DNA from: Hyphomonas sp. CY54-11-8 | GTDB lineage: Bacteria; Pseudomonadota; Alphaproteobacteria; Caulobacterales; Hyphomonadaceae | NCBI RefSeq assembly: GCF_000682735.1 | Contig: NZ_AWFD01000001.1 | Location: forward strand, 248,001-312,000 | Length of the DNA: 64,000 nucleotides | Direction of reading: 5' to 3' | Part shown: piece by piece, positions 18,845-28,748 of the stretch | Layout: each line of letters begins with the position of its first letter | Numbering within the stretch: the first letter of the stretch is position 1 | Made by a program: the position numbers and the translations under genes | The notes under the pieces: model-generated | Databases searched by the model: none | Told to the model about the DNA's origin: nothing | The model's input: only the letters and a program-made list of their open reading frames with translations

Positions 18845-19246
18845 TCAGGCTTCAGCGAAGGGCACGATCCGGGTGGCGAGGAAGGTCGCAACGATTGGCA
18901 GCAGCAGGCCACCAGCGACCATCCAGGTCGGGTGGGAGACCGACAGAAGCACAGCAATGGTCAGCAGCAAGACCGCCCCGGCGACCACGAGCGCCGAACG
19001 GCGGGCGCCTTTTGATATCCGCAAAGCGGCCCAGACGCCGACGAGTGCCCCGAGGAACCAGGACAGCACAACCATGGCCTTCGCCCCGACGGGGGCGGCT
19101 GCAACCGCATCGCGAACCTGCTGTGGAGAGGGGTTCGCGGGAAGCTCAGGTTGCGGAAACAAGAAATGGCCCACCATCTGGATGAGGGCGACGACCATCA
19201 TGGCTAACACGATACCTACGACGGCGCCTGCCAGCTTGCGCGTCAT
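18845..19246 (-). CDS. Four-helix membrane protein of unknown function, 133 aa
   Basis: A 133-residue integral membrane protein. The N-terminal helix is LAGAVVGIVLAMMVVALIQM, followed by a periplasmic loop with FPQPELPANPSPQQV, then three further hydrophobic segments. The pattern resembles small uncharacterised envelope proteins found in many alphaproteobacteria, but I cannot name a family. It lies 57 bases from the caspase-like gene on the same strand and upstream of it, so they could be co-transcribed. Confidence 0.6.
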   Translation of the reverse strand: MTRKLAGAVVGIVLAMMVVALIQMVGHFLFPQPELPANPSPQQVRDAVAAAPVGAKAMVVLSWFLGALVGVWAALRISKGARRSALVVAGAVLLLTIAVLLSVSHPTWMVAGGLLLPIVATFLATRIVPFAEA

Positions 19247-19293
19247 AATTCAGCCTCCCAGCTAAAGTGGCTGAGTAAATGCCACGGTAAAGG

Positions 19294-20115
19294 CTAGCCC
19301 GCAAATGCCTTTTCTATAACAAATTCAGCGGGTGAGGCGTTCGAACCCTCTGTCAGACCGGCCTTGATCATGAGGGCTTTGGTGTCCTGGATCATTTCCA
19401 TGGAGCCACAGATCATGCCCCGGTCCGTGGCAGGGTTGAGCGGCTTAACCCCCAGATCTTCAAAGAGTTTTCCGGATTCTATGAGGTCCGTGATACGGCC
19501 CTGATGATCGTGCGGTTCCCGCGTGCAGGAGGTGTAGAGACGGAGCTTTCCTTCGACCATTTCCCCTACGAGAGGGTCGTTAATCAAATCGGCCACCAAA
19601 TTTCGCGAATAGGTCAATTCTGCCGCTTCACGGCATGTATGAGTGACAATGACCTCATCATATCGCTCATACGTCTCGGGATCGCGCACAAGGCTCGCGA
19701 AGGGCGCAAATCCCGTCCCGGTTGAAAACATGTAGAGCCGCTTGCCTGGAAGGAGAGCATCCAGCACAAGCGTGCCGGTCGGTTTCTTGCCCAGCAGCAC
19801 CTTGTCGCCGGGCTTGATGTGGCACAGGCGCGAGGTCAGCGGACCGTCCGGCACTTTGATGGAATAAAACTCCAACTCGTCGTCCCAGGCAGGGGAGGCG
19901 ATTGAGTAGGCGCGCAGCAGCGGTCGGCCGTCTTCCTTGGGCAGGCCGATCATCACGAATTCGCCCGAACGGAAGCGGAAGCTCCGCGGGCGGGTGATGC
20001 GGAAGCGGAACAGGCGGTCGGTGTAATGTTCGACCGCAAGGACGGTTTCTTCCGTCGGCGCATTCGGATTGACTCGAGCGGCCCCAGCGGCGGCTCCGGT
20101 CGCGTCAGCGGACAT
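19294..20115 (-). CDS. fpr: Ferredoxin/flavodoxin-NADP+ reductase
   Basis: The 273-residue flavoprotein shows the FNR signatures: RPRSFRFRSGEFVMIGL and PLLRAYSIASP (FAD binding, RxYS), then FSTGTGFAPFASLVRDPE for NADP(H) and MICGSMEMIQD near the C-terminus; VIEKAFAG is the short tail of the bacterial Fpr class. It shuttles electrons between NADPH and ferredoxin or flavodoxin, supporting Fe-S repair and oxidative-stress defence. The start is set at 20115 (MSADATG); the open frame continues upstream 42 codons but those residues are not family-like. Confidence 0.92.
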   Translation of the reverse strand: MSADATGAAAGAARVNPNAPTEETVLAVEHYTDRLFRFRITRPRSFRFRSGEFVMIGLPKEDGRPLLRAYSIASPAWDDELEFYSIKVPDGPLTSRLCHIKPGDKVLLGKKPTGTLVLDALLPGKRLYMFSTGTGFAPFASLVRDPETYERYDEVIVTHTCREAAELTYSRNLVADLINDPLVGEMVEGKLRLYTSCTREPHDHQGRITDLIESGKLFEDLGVKPLNPATDRGMICGSMEMIQDTKALMIKAGLTEGSNASPAEFVIEKAFAG

Positions 20116-20240
20116 GGCAGACCCCTTATCGATATCAGTCAGCGGCAGATGACTATCACACGGCTGGATTGCAATGTGGCAGAAGAACGCTTCAGATTTC
20201 CTCAACAGTCCGCCGAGTCTGCAGGAAAATCGGGGGCACA

Positions 20241-20269
20241 AAAAACCCGCCGATTGGGCCGGCGGGTTT
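20241..20269 (-). terminator. Terminator of the hpf-ptsN unit
   Basis: AAACCCGCC (20243-20251) pairs with GGCGGGTTT (20261-20269) around a short loop. Read on the minus strand, the stem is followed by a run of T residues. It lies 22 bases beyond the ptsN stop. Confidence 0.85.
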
Positions 20270-20291
20270 CTGGTTCAGGTGCCTGGCCGGG

Positions 20292-20762
20292 TCAGACCGA
20301 AGGCTCGGCGGCTTCCCGGCAGACCACAGCGCGCACGTCTTCTTCGGTGTGCGCAGCGCGCAAGGCGTCGCGTACGGCGCCCTGGCGGAAGACGCGGGAG
20401 ACCTGGGCCAGGGCGCGGAGGTGGTCCGCACCAGCTGATTTGGGCGCCAGCAGCATGAAGATCAGGTCGCAGGGTCGCTCGTCGATGGCCTCGAAATCAA
20501 CGCCATGGTCAAGCCGCAGGAAACCGCCCACCGGCTTCTCGAGGCCCTCAATGCGCGCATGCGGGATGGCAACGCCCTCCCCAACGCCGGTTGAGCCCAG
20601 CCGTTCGCGTTCCATCACGGCGTCCTCGATCTGGCGTGCGCCAAGGCCGGTCGCCTCGGCCAGGCCTTCTGCCAGAGCGTGTATCGCCTGTTTGCGGCTC
20701 GTCGCGTCAAACGACGGCAGGATAACCCCGCCTTCAAGCAGGGAACTCAGATCGGTCGCCAT
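20292..20762 (-). CDS. ptsN: Nitrogen PTS EIIA component PtsN (EIIA-Ntr)
   Basis: A 156-residue EIIA domain of the nitrogen-related phosphotransferase system. The phosphorylated histidine is His-68 in GVAIPHARI, and ERERLGSTGVGEG before it is family-typical. The start MATDLSSLLEGG at 20762 fits other PtsN proteins; an in-frame extension overlaps hpf and is rejected. In the cytoplasm PtsN receives phosphate via PtsP and NPr and modulates potassium transport and stress signalling. It follows hpf by 23 bases, so the pair is an operon, closed by a strong terminator. Confidence 0.92.
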   Translation of the reverse strand: MATDLSSLLEGGVILPSFDATSRKQAIHALAEGLAEATGLGARQIEDAVMERERLGSTGVGEGVAIPHARIEGLEKPVGGFLRLDHGVDFEAIDERPCDLIFMLLAPKSAGADHLRALAQVSRVFRQGAVRDALRAAHTEEDVRAVVCREAAEPSV

Positions 20763-20785
20763 GTAACTCGCTTCCGTTGGCCGCC

Positions 20786-21379
20786 TCAGTTTCTGGAGGC
20801 GTCTGCTGGATCCACCCAACCAATGTGCCCGTCCGGGCGGCGGTACACCATATTCAGGCGTCCATGGCCAGCATTTCTGAACATGAGTGCCGGAACTTCC
20901 TGCAGTTCCAGCTGCATTACTGCCTCGGAAACGCTCATTGTCCGAATGTGAACAGCGGTTTCGGCGACGGTCAGCGGGGCGTCGTCAGAAGCCTCCGGGA
21001 GCTCTTCATCCGTTTCGGCATCGTATGCATTTACCTGGATAACAGACTCCGCCGCCGGTTCGACGGGCATGGTGGTGTTGCCTGCATGATGGTCTTTCAG
21101 GCGGCGCTTGTAGCGGCGCACGCGCTTTTCCATCTTGTCCAGGCTGTCTTCCAGCGCCGCATAGGGGTCGCCCGCCTTGCCGGTCGATTGCAGAATGATG
21201 CCCGAGGGCAGGTGGACGTTGCAGTCCACTTCCACGAACGGGCCCTGCTGGGATACGAAAACACGGGCATCGCCAGTTCGATTGAAATACTTACTGACCG
21301 CCGCCTCCAGCCCCGTTTCGATCCGGCCCCGAAGAGCTTCACCGAGATCCATATGCTTGCCAGTAATCTGTATCTGCAC
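20786..21379 (-). CDS. hpf: Ribosome hibernation promoting factor, long form
   Basis: The 197-residue protein has the N-terminal RaiA/YfiA domain (IQITGKHMDLGEALRGRIE ... DPYAALEDSLDKMEKRVRRYKRRL, about residues 2-105) and a C-terminal dimerisation domain (VQLELQEVPALMFRNAG ... YRRPDGHIGWVDP, about 140-195). This is the long HPF that dimerises 70S ribosomes into inactive 100S particles in stationary phase. It starts with GTG at 21379, preceded by AAGGAG at a good distance. In many Proteobacteria hpf follows rpoN; here rpoN is 26 kb away. Confidence 0.94.
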   Translation of the reverse strand: MQIQITGKHMDLGEALRGRIETGLEAAVSKYFNRTGDARVFVSQQGPFVEVDCNVHLPSGIILQSTGKAGDPYAALEDSLDKMEKRVRRYKRRLKDHHAGNTTMPVEPAAESVIQVNAYDAETDEELPEASDDAPLTVAETAVHIRTMSVSEAVMQLELQEVPALMFRNAGHGRLNMVYRRPDGHIGWVDPADASRN

Positions 21380-21626
21380 GAGCGGTCTCCTTCTTTATGG
21401 CTCGCCATTATGGCGCAGAAAATCGCACGACGCGACTCCTACTGAAGAGATGGGCGAGACTTGGGCGGGCAAAAAGAGGGTGCGGCGTTACAAACCGTCA
21501 ATTCGCGTCTCAGGTGTACAGGCCCCGGAAAATTTCCCGATTTGACAGGTGCGCCGGGACATCTCACCATTTAACCAATGACTCATTCGTGGCGGGCTAA
21601 GCAATTCGAATAAAGTGTGATCGTTC

Positions 21627-24600
21627 ATGAACAGGTCCACCGCCCAGCGGATCGATGACTCGTCCCTTCCTCCTCTCGATGAAGAAGGAATGACGAACCC
21701 GTTGGCATATGGTGCGGTCGGCATTGCCCACATCGATTCTGACGGCACGATCCTGCGGTGCAATCTGCGTTTCGCCGAAATGCTGGGTTACAAGCCGGAA
21801 GAACTCGCCGGCATGCACACCGATGCCGTCACCGATGCCGATGATCTCGAGCTGCAGATCATGCTGTTCCGGGAGATGCTCGCTGGGAAGCGGCGCTCCT
21901 TCCAGATGAACAAGCGCTATGTCCACAAGGATGGCAGCATCGTCTGGGCAATCCTCACTGTGGGCTGCGCGCGTGACGCGGATGGCCGGGTTGAGCATTT
22001 TGTCGCGATCATCAGCGACGTCACGGAGAAGCATAATGCGTCCCAGGCGCTCGCCGAGAGCGAAGCGCGCTTCCGTGCGACATTTGAAAATGCAGCCGTC
22101 GGGATGGCGCTCGTCGGGACGGATGGGTCCTGGCTGAGAGTGAACCAGCGGGTTTGCGACATTGTCGGGTACAAACCCCATGAGTTGATGAAGCTCACCT
22201 TCCAGGACATTACCCATCCGGACGATCTCAATATCGATCTCGGCCTCCTGCAGGAGGCCATCGACGGCAAGCGCGATACCTATTCGATGGAAAAGCGCTA
22301 CTTCCACAAGGATGGCAGCATGGTCTGGGCAAAGCTCACCGTGGGCTGTGTCCGTAATGAAGCCGGGGAAGTCGACTATTTCATCTCGGTGATCGAGGAC
22401 ATCACCAGCGAGAAACGCAAGGATGACGCACTTCATCAGAGTGAAGAGCGTTTCCGCGCCACATTCGAGAATGCGGCCATCGGGATGGCCCAGGTTGCTC
22501 CGGATGGAACCTGGATACATGTAAACCGTAAAGTCTGCGAAATCCTCGGCTATTCGGAAGCTGAGCTGATGCAGTGCAATTTTCAGTCTCTGACCTATCC
22601 GGAAGACCTTCCACTGGGCGTCAGTCAGATGCAGGAAATGTTCGCCGGCAAGCGCAGCTCGATGCAGATCGAGAAGCGTTATGTCCACAAGGATGGCAGC
22701 ATTGTCTGGGCCAACCTTACCGTCGCCTGTGTGCGCAACAAGGCGGGCAGTGTCGATTACATGATCTCGGTGATCGAGGACATCACCGAAAAGAAGCAGA
22801 TGCGCCAGGATCTGACGGCAAGCGAAGCGCGCTTTGGGGCGGTTCAGCAAACCATGCCGGACGGTTTCATGATTTTCAAAAGCGTCCGGAACGAAAGCGG
22901 TCAGATCGAGGATTTTGCGTGTGAATATGGAAACCCTGCTTCCAGTGAGCTTCTGTCGATAGACCCCAAAGACATGCCCGGTCACCGGATGCTGGTGCGG
23001 AATCCCTTGAACATCGATGTCGGATTGTTCGACATCTACTGCAGTGTCGTGAATACGGGGCGAACGGCACAGGGTGAGCTCAAGTTTCCATTCATGGACG
23101 GCACCTCCAAATGGTTCCGCTATTCGATCGTGAAAGTCGATGACGGGTTTGCGGTCACGTTTTCGGATGTCAGCACGGAGAAGAAGTCAGAAGCGGAGCT
23201 GCGGAAAAGCGAGGCGCGTTTCAGAGCGGTCCAGCAGACCATGCCGGACGGCTTCATGATTTTCAGCAGTATCCGGAGCGAAGACGGGGCGATCGAAGAC
23301 TTTTATTGTGAATACGGGAATCCGGCGGCCCAGAAAATCCTGTCTATCGGACCTGAAGAAATCCCTGGCTACAAGATGCTCGAGCGCGATGCCAACAGCG
23401 TACAGCTTGGTCTGTTCGACTTGTATCGCGAAGTGGTCGAAACAGGGGAGACGGCTCAGGGAGAGTTGAAATTTCCGTTCCGGAGCGGCGCTATACGTTG
23501 GTTCCGCTATACGATTGTCAAAGTCGAGGATGGATTCGCGGTCGCATTTGCTGATGTCAGCGATGCCAAGGAATCCGAGATCCGGCTTCGCGAAAGCGAG
23601 GAACGCTTCCGGGCGGCCCAGCAGACGACGCCCGACGGCTTCGTGATGTTCCGATGTGTTTACGACGATCAGAACAATGTCGCTGATTTCGTTTGTGTGT
23701 ATGAAAATCCTGCGGCGGCGGCGATCATCAATCTTCCCGGTCAGAAACTTGTCGGGCGGACCATGCTGACCGGTGCGCCGCCGGATATGCGGCGTCCTTT
23801 GTTCGATGCTTACGCCAGTCTGGTGGAGACAGGCGAGCCATTGGATATGGAAATGTTCTTCCCGATTACCAATAATGGTCTCTGGCTCCGGATAGCTGCA
23901 GTCAGGATCGAGAATGGCGTCGCCGTAACCTACTCTGACATTACAGAACGCAAGAAGGCAGAGTTGCGGTTGCGGGAAAGTGAATCCCGCCTTCGCGCCT
24001 TCCACCAGACGACGCCGGACGGGTTTGTTATTTTCGAAAGTATCCGGAACGCTGAAAACGAAATCAAGGATTTCCAGTTTGTCTATGCAAACCCCGCGGC
24101 GGTGCGCTTGTCGGGCCGTGATCTGGAGCAGTTGTTTAAAACGACGATGTTGAAGGACGCGCCGCTACTGAAGGAAGTTGGTGCGTTCGACCAATATGTA
24201 CGGGTCGTGGAGATGGGCGAGCCTTGGCGGGGAGAGTTCTTATATCCGGACGGGCGTGCTGGCGGGGTCTGGTACAGTGTTACCGCCGCCAAGGTCGATG
24301 ATGGCGTCGCCATTTCATATTTGGACATATCGAGAGAGAAAGAGGCTGAGGCAAGGCTGCGGGAGCAGGAAGAGCGTGCGCGCGCCATCCTGAACAGCCT
24401 GATCTCTTTCGTCACGCTGCTGACACCAGATGGCATCATCCTCGACGTCAACGCCGCGGCGCTGGCCACCGCGAACCTCGACGCGTCTGATGTTGTCGGG
24501 AAACATTTCTGGGATACCTATTGGTGGTCCCATGATGCCGATGCCCGCGAGGAGCTGCGCCGGTGTGTCCTGAGGGCGGCCAAGGGAGAGCGCGTTCTTC

Positions 24601-25340
24601 ATGACACCACTGTTCGGGTTTTGGGGGATGAGCGTATTGCAGTCGCAAACCTGCTCGCACCAGTCGTGGATGAAGTTGGCGTCGTGACAAATGTTGTTGC
24701 CTCCGGATTCGATATTTCCGACCGCAAGAAGGCCGAGCAGCATCGGGAGATGTTGGTGGGGGAACTCAGCCATCGGGTGAAAAACTCTCTGGCAACCGTT
24801 CAGACCATTGCCTCGCACTCGCTGCGTGAAGCGTCCGATCTGGACTCCTTCCGGGAGACGTTCGTCGGCCGGCTTATGGCGATTTCCAAATGCCATGACC
24901 TGCTGATCAGTTCGACGCGGAGCGACGCCGATATTTCCCAGCTCGTGCGTGATCAGGTGCTGCCGTATTCCCAGGGCGGCGTCGACCAGCAGGTGACGAT
25001 GTCCGGGCCCCCATTGATGCTTGGGCCAGAAGCGGCGCACACATTCGGCCTCATCCTGCACGAACTGGCGACCAACGCGGCAAAGTATGGCGCTCTGTCG
25101 ACAGACGAGGGGCGCCTCGATATCCGATGGCGGCGCGGCTCCGATCCGTCGATTGCAGACGCAGAGTTGACCTGGGTCGAGACGGGGGGGCCGCCTGTGG
25201 AGCCGCCGAAGCGCCGGGGTTTCGGCAGTGTGCTGATTGAGCAAAGCCTGTCTCATGCGCTCGGCGGGCAGGCGAAAATTGAATACCGCCCGGAAGGCCT
25301 TTGGGCCGAGTTCAGGTTCCGCAGGAGGGGGCAATCATGA
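21627..25340 (+). CDS. Soluble eight-PAS sensor histidine kinase (HWE family)
   Basis: A 1237-residue kinase with no signal peptide or membrane helix, so a cytoplasmic sensor. I count eight PAS repeats: three of one type (each ending KRYVHKDGSIVWA-like, about residues 27-395), four of a second type (each starting QTxPDGFxxF, about 400-900), and one distinct PAS (about 905-1030). The transmitter follows: H-box LSHRVKNSLATVQTIA with phosphoacceptor His-1049, N-box LILHELATNAAKYGALS, and LTWVETGGPPV, which together give the His, Trp-Glu pattern that names the HWE family. The kinase overlaps the next receiver gene by ATGA. The signal is unknown; the duplicated PAS domains suggest several ligands or a tuned linker. 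Confidence 0.92.
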   Translation: MNRSTAQRIDDSSLPPLDEEGMTNPLAYGAVGIAHIDSDGTILRCNLRFAEMLGYKPEELAGMHTDAVTDADDLELQIMLFREMLAGKRRSFQMNKRYVHKDGSIVWAILTVGCARDADGRVEHFVAIISDVTEKHNASQALAESEARFRATFENAAVGMALVGTDGSWLRVNQRVCDIVGYKPHELMKLTFQDITHPDDLNIDLGLLQEAIDGKRDTYSMEKRYFHKDGSMVWAKLTVGCVRNEAGEVDYFISVIEDITSEKRKDDALHQSEERFRATFENAAIGMAQVAPDGTWIHVNRKVCEILGYSEAELMQCNFQSLTYPEDLPLGVSQMQEMFAGKRSSMQIEKRYVHKDGSIVWANLTVACVRNKAGSVDYMISVIEDITEKKQMRQDLTASEARFGAVQQTMPDGFMIFKSVRNESGQIEDFACEYGNPASSELLSIDPKDMPGHRMLVRNPLNIDVGLFDIYCSVVNTGRTAQGELKFPFMDGTSKWFRYSIVKVDDGFAVTFSDVSTEKKSEAELRKSEARFRAVQQTMPDGFMIFSSIRSEDGAIEDFYCEYGNPAAQKILSIGPEEIPGYKMLERDANSVQLGLFDLYREVVETGETAQGELKFPFRSGAIRWFRYTIVKVEDGFAVAFADVSDAKESEIRLRESEERFRAAQQTTPDGFVMFRCVYDDQNNVADFVCVYENPAAAAIINLPGQKLVGRTMLTGAPPDMRRPLFDAYASLVETGEPLDMEMFFPITNNGLWLRIAAVRIENGVAVTYSDITERKKAELRLRESESRLRAFHQTTPDGFVIFESIRNAENEIKDFQFVYANPAAVRLSGRDLEQLFKTTMLKDAPLLKEVGAFDQYVRVVEMGEPWRGEFLYPDGRAGGVWYSVTAAKVDDGVAISYLDISREKEAEARLREQEERARAILNSLISFVTLLTPDGIILDVNAAALATANLDASDVVGKHFWDTYWWSHDADAREELRRCVLRAAKGERVLHDTTVRVLGDERIAVANLLAPVVDEVGVVTNVVASGFDISDRKKAEQHREMLVGELSHRVKNSLATVQTIASHSLREASDLDSFRETFVGRLMAISKCHDLLISSTRSDADISQLVRDQVLPYSQGGVDQQVTMSGPPLMLGPEAAHTFGLILHELATNAAKYGALSTDEGRLDIRWRRGSDPSIADAELTWVETGGPPVEPPKRRGFGSVLIEQSLSHALGGQAKIEYRPEGLWAEFRFRRRGQS

Positions 25341-25696
25341 GCTGTGATGAGGGTGTAATTCTCCTCGTTGAAGATGAGTTCCTGATTGCACTGGATGTGC
25401 AGATGCGCCTGCAGGAGGCGGGCTACAAGGTCCTCGATCCGGTTGCCAGTGTAGAAGATGCAATGGCCGCGCTGGACAAAACGCAGGTCTGCGCGGCGAT
25501 CCTCGACATGAATATCAGCGGATCGACATCACTCCCTATTGCCCAGCGGCTGGAAAGCGAAGGCAAGCCTTTTATCTTCCTGTCAGGCAATGACACGTTC
25601 CACCTTCGGGAACGGTATCCACATCACATGGTGATGACCAAGCCGATCAATTACGAACAGCTGATCGGCGCGGTCAGGCAGATCTGCGGCGGCTGA
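25337..25696 (+). CDS. Single-domain response regulator
   Basis: This 119-residue receiver domain starts at the ATG that overlaps the kinase stop (ATGA), so the two are translationally coupled. Acidic pocket residues are in LLVEDEFLIA, the phosphoacceptor Asp lies in AILDMNIS, and the conserved Lys is in VMTKPINYEQL. It has no output domain and probably works by phosphotransfer or by binding a partner, as is common for receivers paired with HWE kinases in alphaproteobacteria. The start at 25337 has a GGAGGGGG site. It is convergent with pspF, with three bases between stops. Confidence 0.92.
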   Translation: MSCDEGVILLVEDEFLIALDVQMRLQEAGYKVLDPVASVEDAMAALDKTQVCAAILDMNISGSTSLPIAQRLESEGKPFIFLSGNDTFHLRERYPHHMVMTKPINYEQLIGAVRQICGG

Positions 25697-25699
25697 CGC

Positions 25700-26800
<1,101 letters not shown>

Positions 26801-26934
26801 TTCGCCAATATAGCCAAATAGGAATAATTATACGACTAAAAAATTAGTAGAAATCGCTAAAATGTATTGCGTGTTAAGGCCCGGAAAACTTTTTTATCTA
26901 TTAAAAACAAGAAGTTACAAAATTAATTTTGGTC

Positions 26935-26950
26935 TGGCACGGTCCTTGAA
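26935..26950 (+). promoter_or_regulatory. Sigma-54 (-24/-12) promoter of the psp operon
   Basis: TGGCAC at 26935-26940, five bases, then TTGA at 26946-26949 matches the consensus TGGCAC-N5-TTGC with one change (A for C in the -12 element). It lies between divergent pspF and the first psp gene, about 60 bases before that start. The upstream 26801-26934 is AT-rich compared with the genome, suiting PspF enhancer sites and an IHF-type bend, though I cannot define those sites. Confidence 0.8.
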
Positions 26951-27008
26951 ATGTGGGAAGAGCTCAGAGCGACGGGCGTTGCTCGAAACCAGAAGGACGA
27001 AACAAAAC

Positions 27009-27140
27009 ATGGAAGACCGTTACACCCGCTCAGAAGCCCGATCGGACACAGGCCGTTTTGGCCGGTGGCTGTCGACCCGTTCCGCAGAGACCTGGATGTT
27101 CTTTGCCGCGGGCGTCTTCCTCGGCGGTTTCTTCTTCTAA
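27009..27140 (+). CDS. 43-aa membrane micro-protein, first gene of the psp operon
   Basis: The ATG at 27009 follows an AGAAGGACG ribosome-binding site and encodes 43 residues. The first 29 are polar and basic (MEDRYTRSEARSDTGRFGRW), followed by one hydrophobic helix TWMFFAAGVFLGGFFF that ends at the stop. It is the first gene after the sigma-54 promoter, 28 bases before pspA. The topology (basic N-terminus in, short C-terminal helix) resembles PspD-like or other small PspA-interacting proteins, but no sequence identity is claimed. It is a candidate envelope-stress effector. Confidence 0.75.
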   Translation: MEDRYTRSEARSDTGRFGRWLSTRSAETWMFFAAGVFLGGFFF

Positions 27141-27168
27141 TCCTCCCCTGACACGAAAGGACACCACA

Positions 27169-27849
27169 ATGGGTCTGTTCTCCCGCCTCGGTGACATCAT
27201 CAACTCGAACATCAACTCGATGCTCGACAATGCCGAGAACCCCGAAAAAATCGCGCGCCTGATCATTCAGGAAATGGAAGACACGCTGGTCGAGGTCCGC
27301 ACCGCGGCTGCCCGTGCCATGGCCGACAAGAAGGAAATGGAACGTGACGTCGCCCACTTCACCACCGTGCGTGACGACTGGGCCAACAAGGCCGAGCTCG
27401 CCATTGACAAGGGCCGTGAAGACCTTGCCCGCGGCGCCCTGATCGCCAAGCAGAAGGCCGAAGCCGAAATCGACCGCCGCAAGAACGCGATGGCCGCTGC
27501 CGAGGAAGCCTTCGAAAAGCGCCAGGACGACCTGGCGAAACTTCAGGCCAAGCTCGACGAAGCCAAGGCAAAGCATCGTGCCCTGATGATGCGCCGCGAA
27601 GCTGCCGAACAGCGGATCCGCATGCGCAGCCAGGTCTATGACGGCCGGGTCGACGAAGCGCTTGCCCGCTATGGCAATATCGAGCGCAAGGTCGACGAGA
27701 TGGAAGCCTATGCCGACCAGATCCGCGGCTCGGAGCCGACGCTCGAAGCCCAGTTCGCTGCCCTTGAGCAGGACGAAAGCATCGAGAAGGAACTCGCCGC
27801 CCTGAAGGCGAAGCGTTCCAAGTCGTCCGCCAAGAAGTCGGAGGGCTGA
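27169..27849 (+). CDS. pspA: Phage shock protein A
   Basis: A 226-residue, mostly coiled-coil PspA/IM30 protein. The amphipathic N-terminal helix MGLFSRLGDIINSNINSML and NPEKIARLIIQEMEDTLVEV match the family, followed by long heptad-rich helices. PspA binds stressed membranes and forms ESCRT-III-like assemblies; when unstressed it holds PspF inactive. I chose the ATG at 27169 because of AAAGGA upstream and the canonical N-terminus; the frame is open further upstream but those residues overlap the preceding micro-gene. Confidence 0.96.
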   Translation: MGLFSRLGDIINSNINSMLDNAENPEKIARLIIQEMEDTLVEVRTAAARAMADKKEMERDVAHFTTVRDDWANKAELAIDKGREDLARGALIAKQKAEAEIDRRKNAMAAAEEAFEKRQDDLAKLQAKLDEAKAKHRALMMRREAAEQRIRMRSQVYDGRVDEALARYGNIERKVDEMEAYADQIRGSEPTLEAQFAALEQDESIEKELAALKAKRSKSSAKKSEG

Positions 27850-27853
27850 TCAC

Positions 27854-27964
27854 ATGCTGTTTTCGCTCGCCTGCCTCGCCGGCTTCCTGACGGTGGTTTG
27901 CACGCCTGGCCTGGTGGCCATGGAACTTGAAGACCGCCGCGCCAAGAAAAATGAGGCCGCCTGA
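27854..27964 (+). CDS. 36-aa micro-protein between pspA and pspB
   Basis: A 36-residue ORF starting four bases after the pspA stop. It has a hydrophobic N-terminal segment (MLFSLACLAGFLTVVC ... GLVAM) and a charged C-terminal tail (ELEDRRAKKNEAA). Its stop overlaps the ATG of pspB (TGATG), the arrangement of a translationally coupled operon gene. The start codon lacks a strong ribosome site, so expression may depend on coupling with pspA. I know of no named homologue; a role as a small Psp membrane partner is inferred from position. Confidence 0.65.
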   Translation: MLFSLACLAGFLTVVCTPGLVAMELEDRRAKKNEAA

Positions 27965-28221
27965 TGCCCGAAGAAGTATTCGCCATTGCCATCGTCAGCA
28001 TCATTTTCATCGGCTTTCCCGCCGTCATGTTCCACTACATTACCCAGTGGCGGAAACAGAAAACCCTGATGCCGGACGATGAGCGGATGATGGAAGATCT
28101 CTGGCGCTCCGCCAAAGCGATGGAGCGCCGGATCGAAACGCTCGAACGCCTGCTCGAAGCAGGGGAGGCGGAGGAACACCGTTCGCCGCCCCGCCGCTCC
28201 CGCCCCACTTTTGACGACTGA
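27964..28221 (+). CDS. pspB: Phage shock protein B
   Basis: An 85-residue protein with one N-terminal membrane helix (IAIVSIIFIGFPAVMFHYITQWR) and a cytoplasmic helix rich in charged residues (DDERMMEDLWRSAKAMERRIETLERLL), the PspB pattern. With PspC it senses envelope stress and draws PspA away from PspF. Its ATG overlaps the stop of the upstream 36-aa gene. The C-terminus is proline/arginine-rich and longer than in E. coli PspB. Confidence 0.9.
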   Translation: MPEEVFAIAIVSIIFIGFPAVMFHYITQWRKQKTLMPDDERMMEDLWRSAKAMERRIETLERLLEAGEAEEHRSPPRRSRPTFDD

Positions 28222-28232
28222 GGAATAAATAG

Positions 28233-28685
28233 ATGTCCCGCCACTCCCGCCCATACCGCGATGCCGTTCACGGCGAAGACCGGATTTATGGCTCCCCCAA
28301 TCCCAAGCGCTTTTACCGCTCCCGCGAAGACAAGGTCATCGCCGGTGTTTGCGGCGGCCTTGCCGAACGCTTCGGCTGGGAACCTGTCCTGGTCCGCGTC
28401 CTGGCCGTGCTTGCCTTCTTCTTCGTGATGGGGCCGCTCGCCCTGATCGCGTACGTCACCATCTGGATGATCACGCCGCGCCGCCCTTTTGGTCTGGCGT
28501 CGGTCTCTCCTGATGAAGACGCTTTCTGGCGCAACGTTTCAGACCGGCCGCGCGTCACCTTTGGCAATCTCAAATACACCTTCATGGACATGGACGAACG
28601 TCTTCGGAATATCGAGCGCAAGGTCACCTCGGATGAGTGGCGCCTGCGCAAGGAATTCCGTGACCTCGAACAGGGCAATAACTGA
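28233..28685 (+). CDS. pspC: Phage shock protein C
   Basis: A 150-residue protein with the PspC domain: basic N-terminus, FYRSREDKVIAGVCGGLAERFGW (signature VxAGVCGGLAE), then helices in VLVRVLAVLAFFFVMGPLALIAYVTIWMITP. The C-terminal region, about residues 95-150, contains a coiled-coil-like segment (MDERLRNIERKVTSDEWRLRKEF) as in E. coli PspC. It acts in the inner membrane with PspB to relay stress to PspA. ATG at 28233, eleven bases after pspB. Confidence 0.93.
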   Translation: MSRHSRPYRDAVHGEDRIYGSPNPKRFYRSREDKVIAGVCGGLAERFGWEPVLVRVLAVLAFFFVMGPLALIAYVTIWMITPRRPFGLASVSPDEDAFWRNVSDRPRVTFGNLKYTFMDMDERLRNIERKVTSDEWRLRKEFRDLEQGNN

Positions 28686-28748
28686 TCCGTACAAAAATAA
28701 ATAACGGCGGAAATACTAACTGACAGACTCCGGTAAAGGAACGGAACA

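Noticed and set aside
21597-22985. Minus-strand frame of 462 residues over the PAS repeats
   Set aside because: It mirrors the repeated PAS blocks and appears repetitive only because the other strand is.
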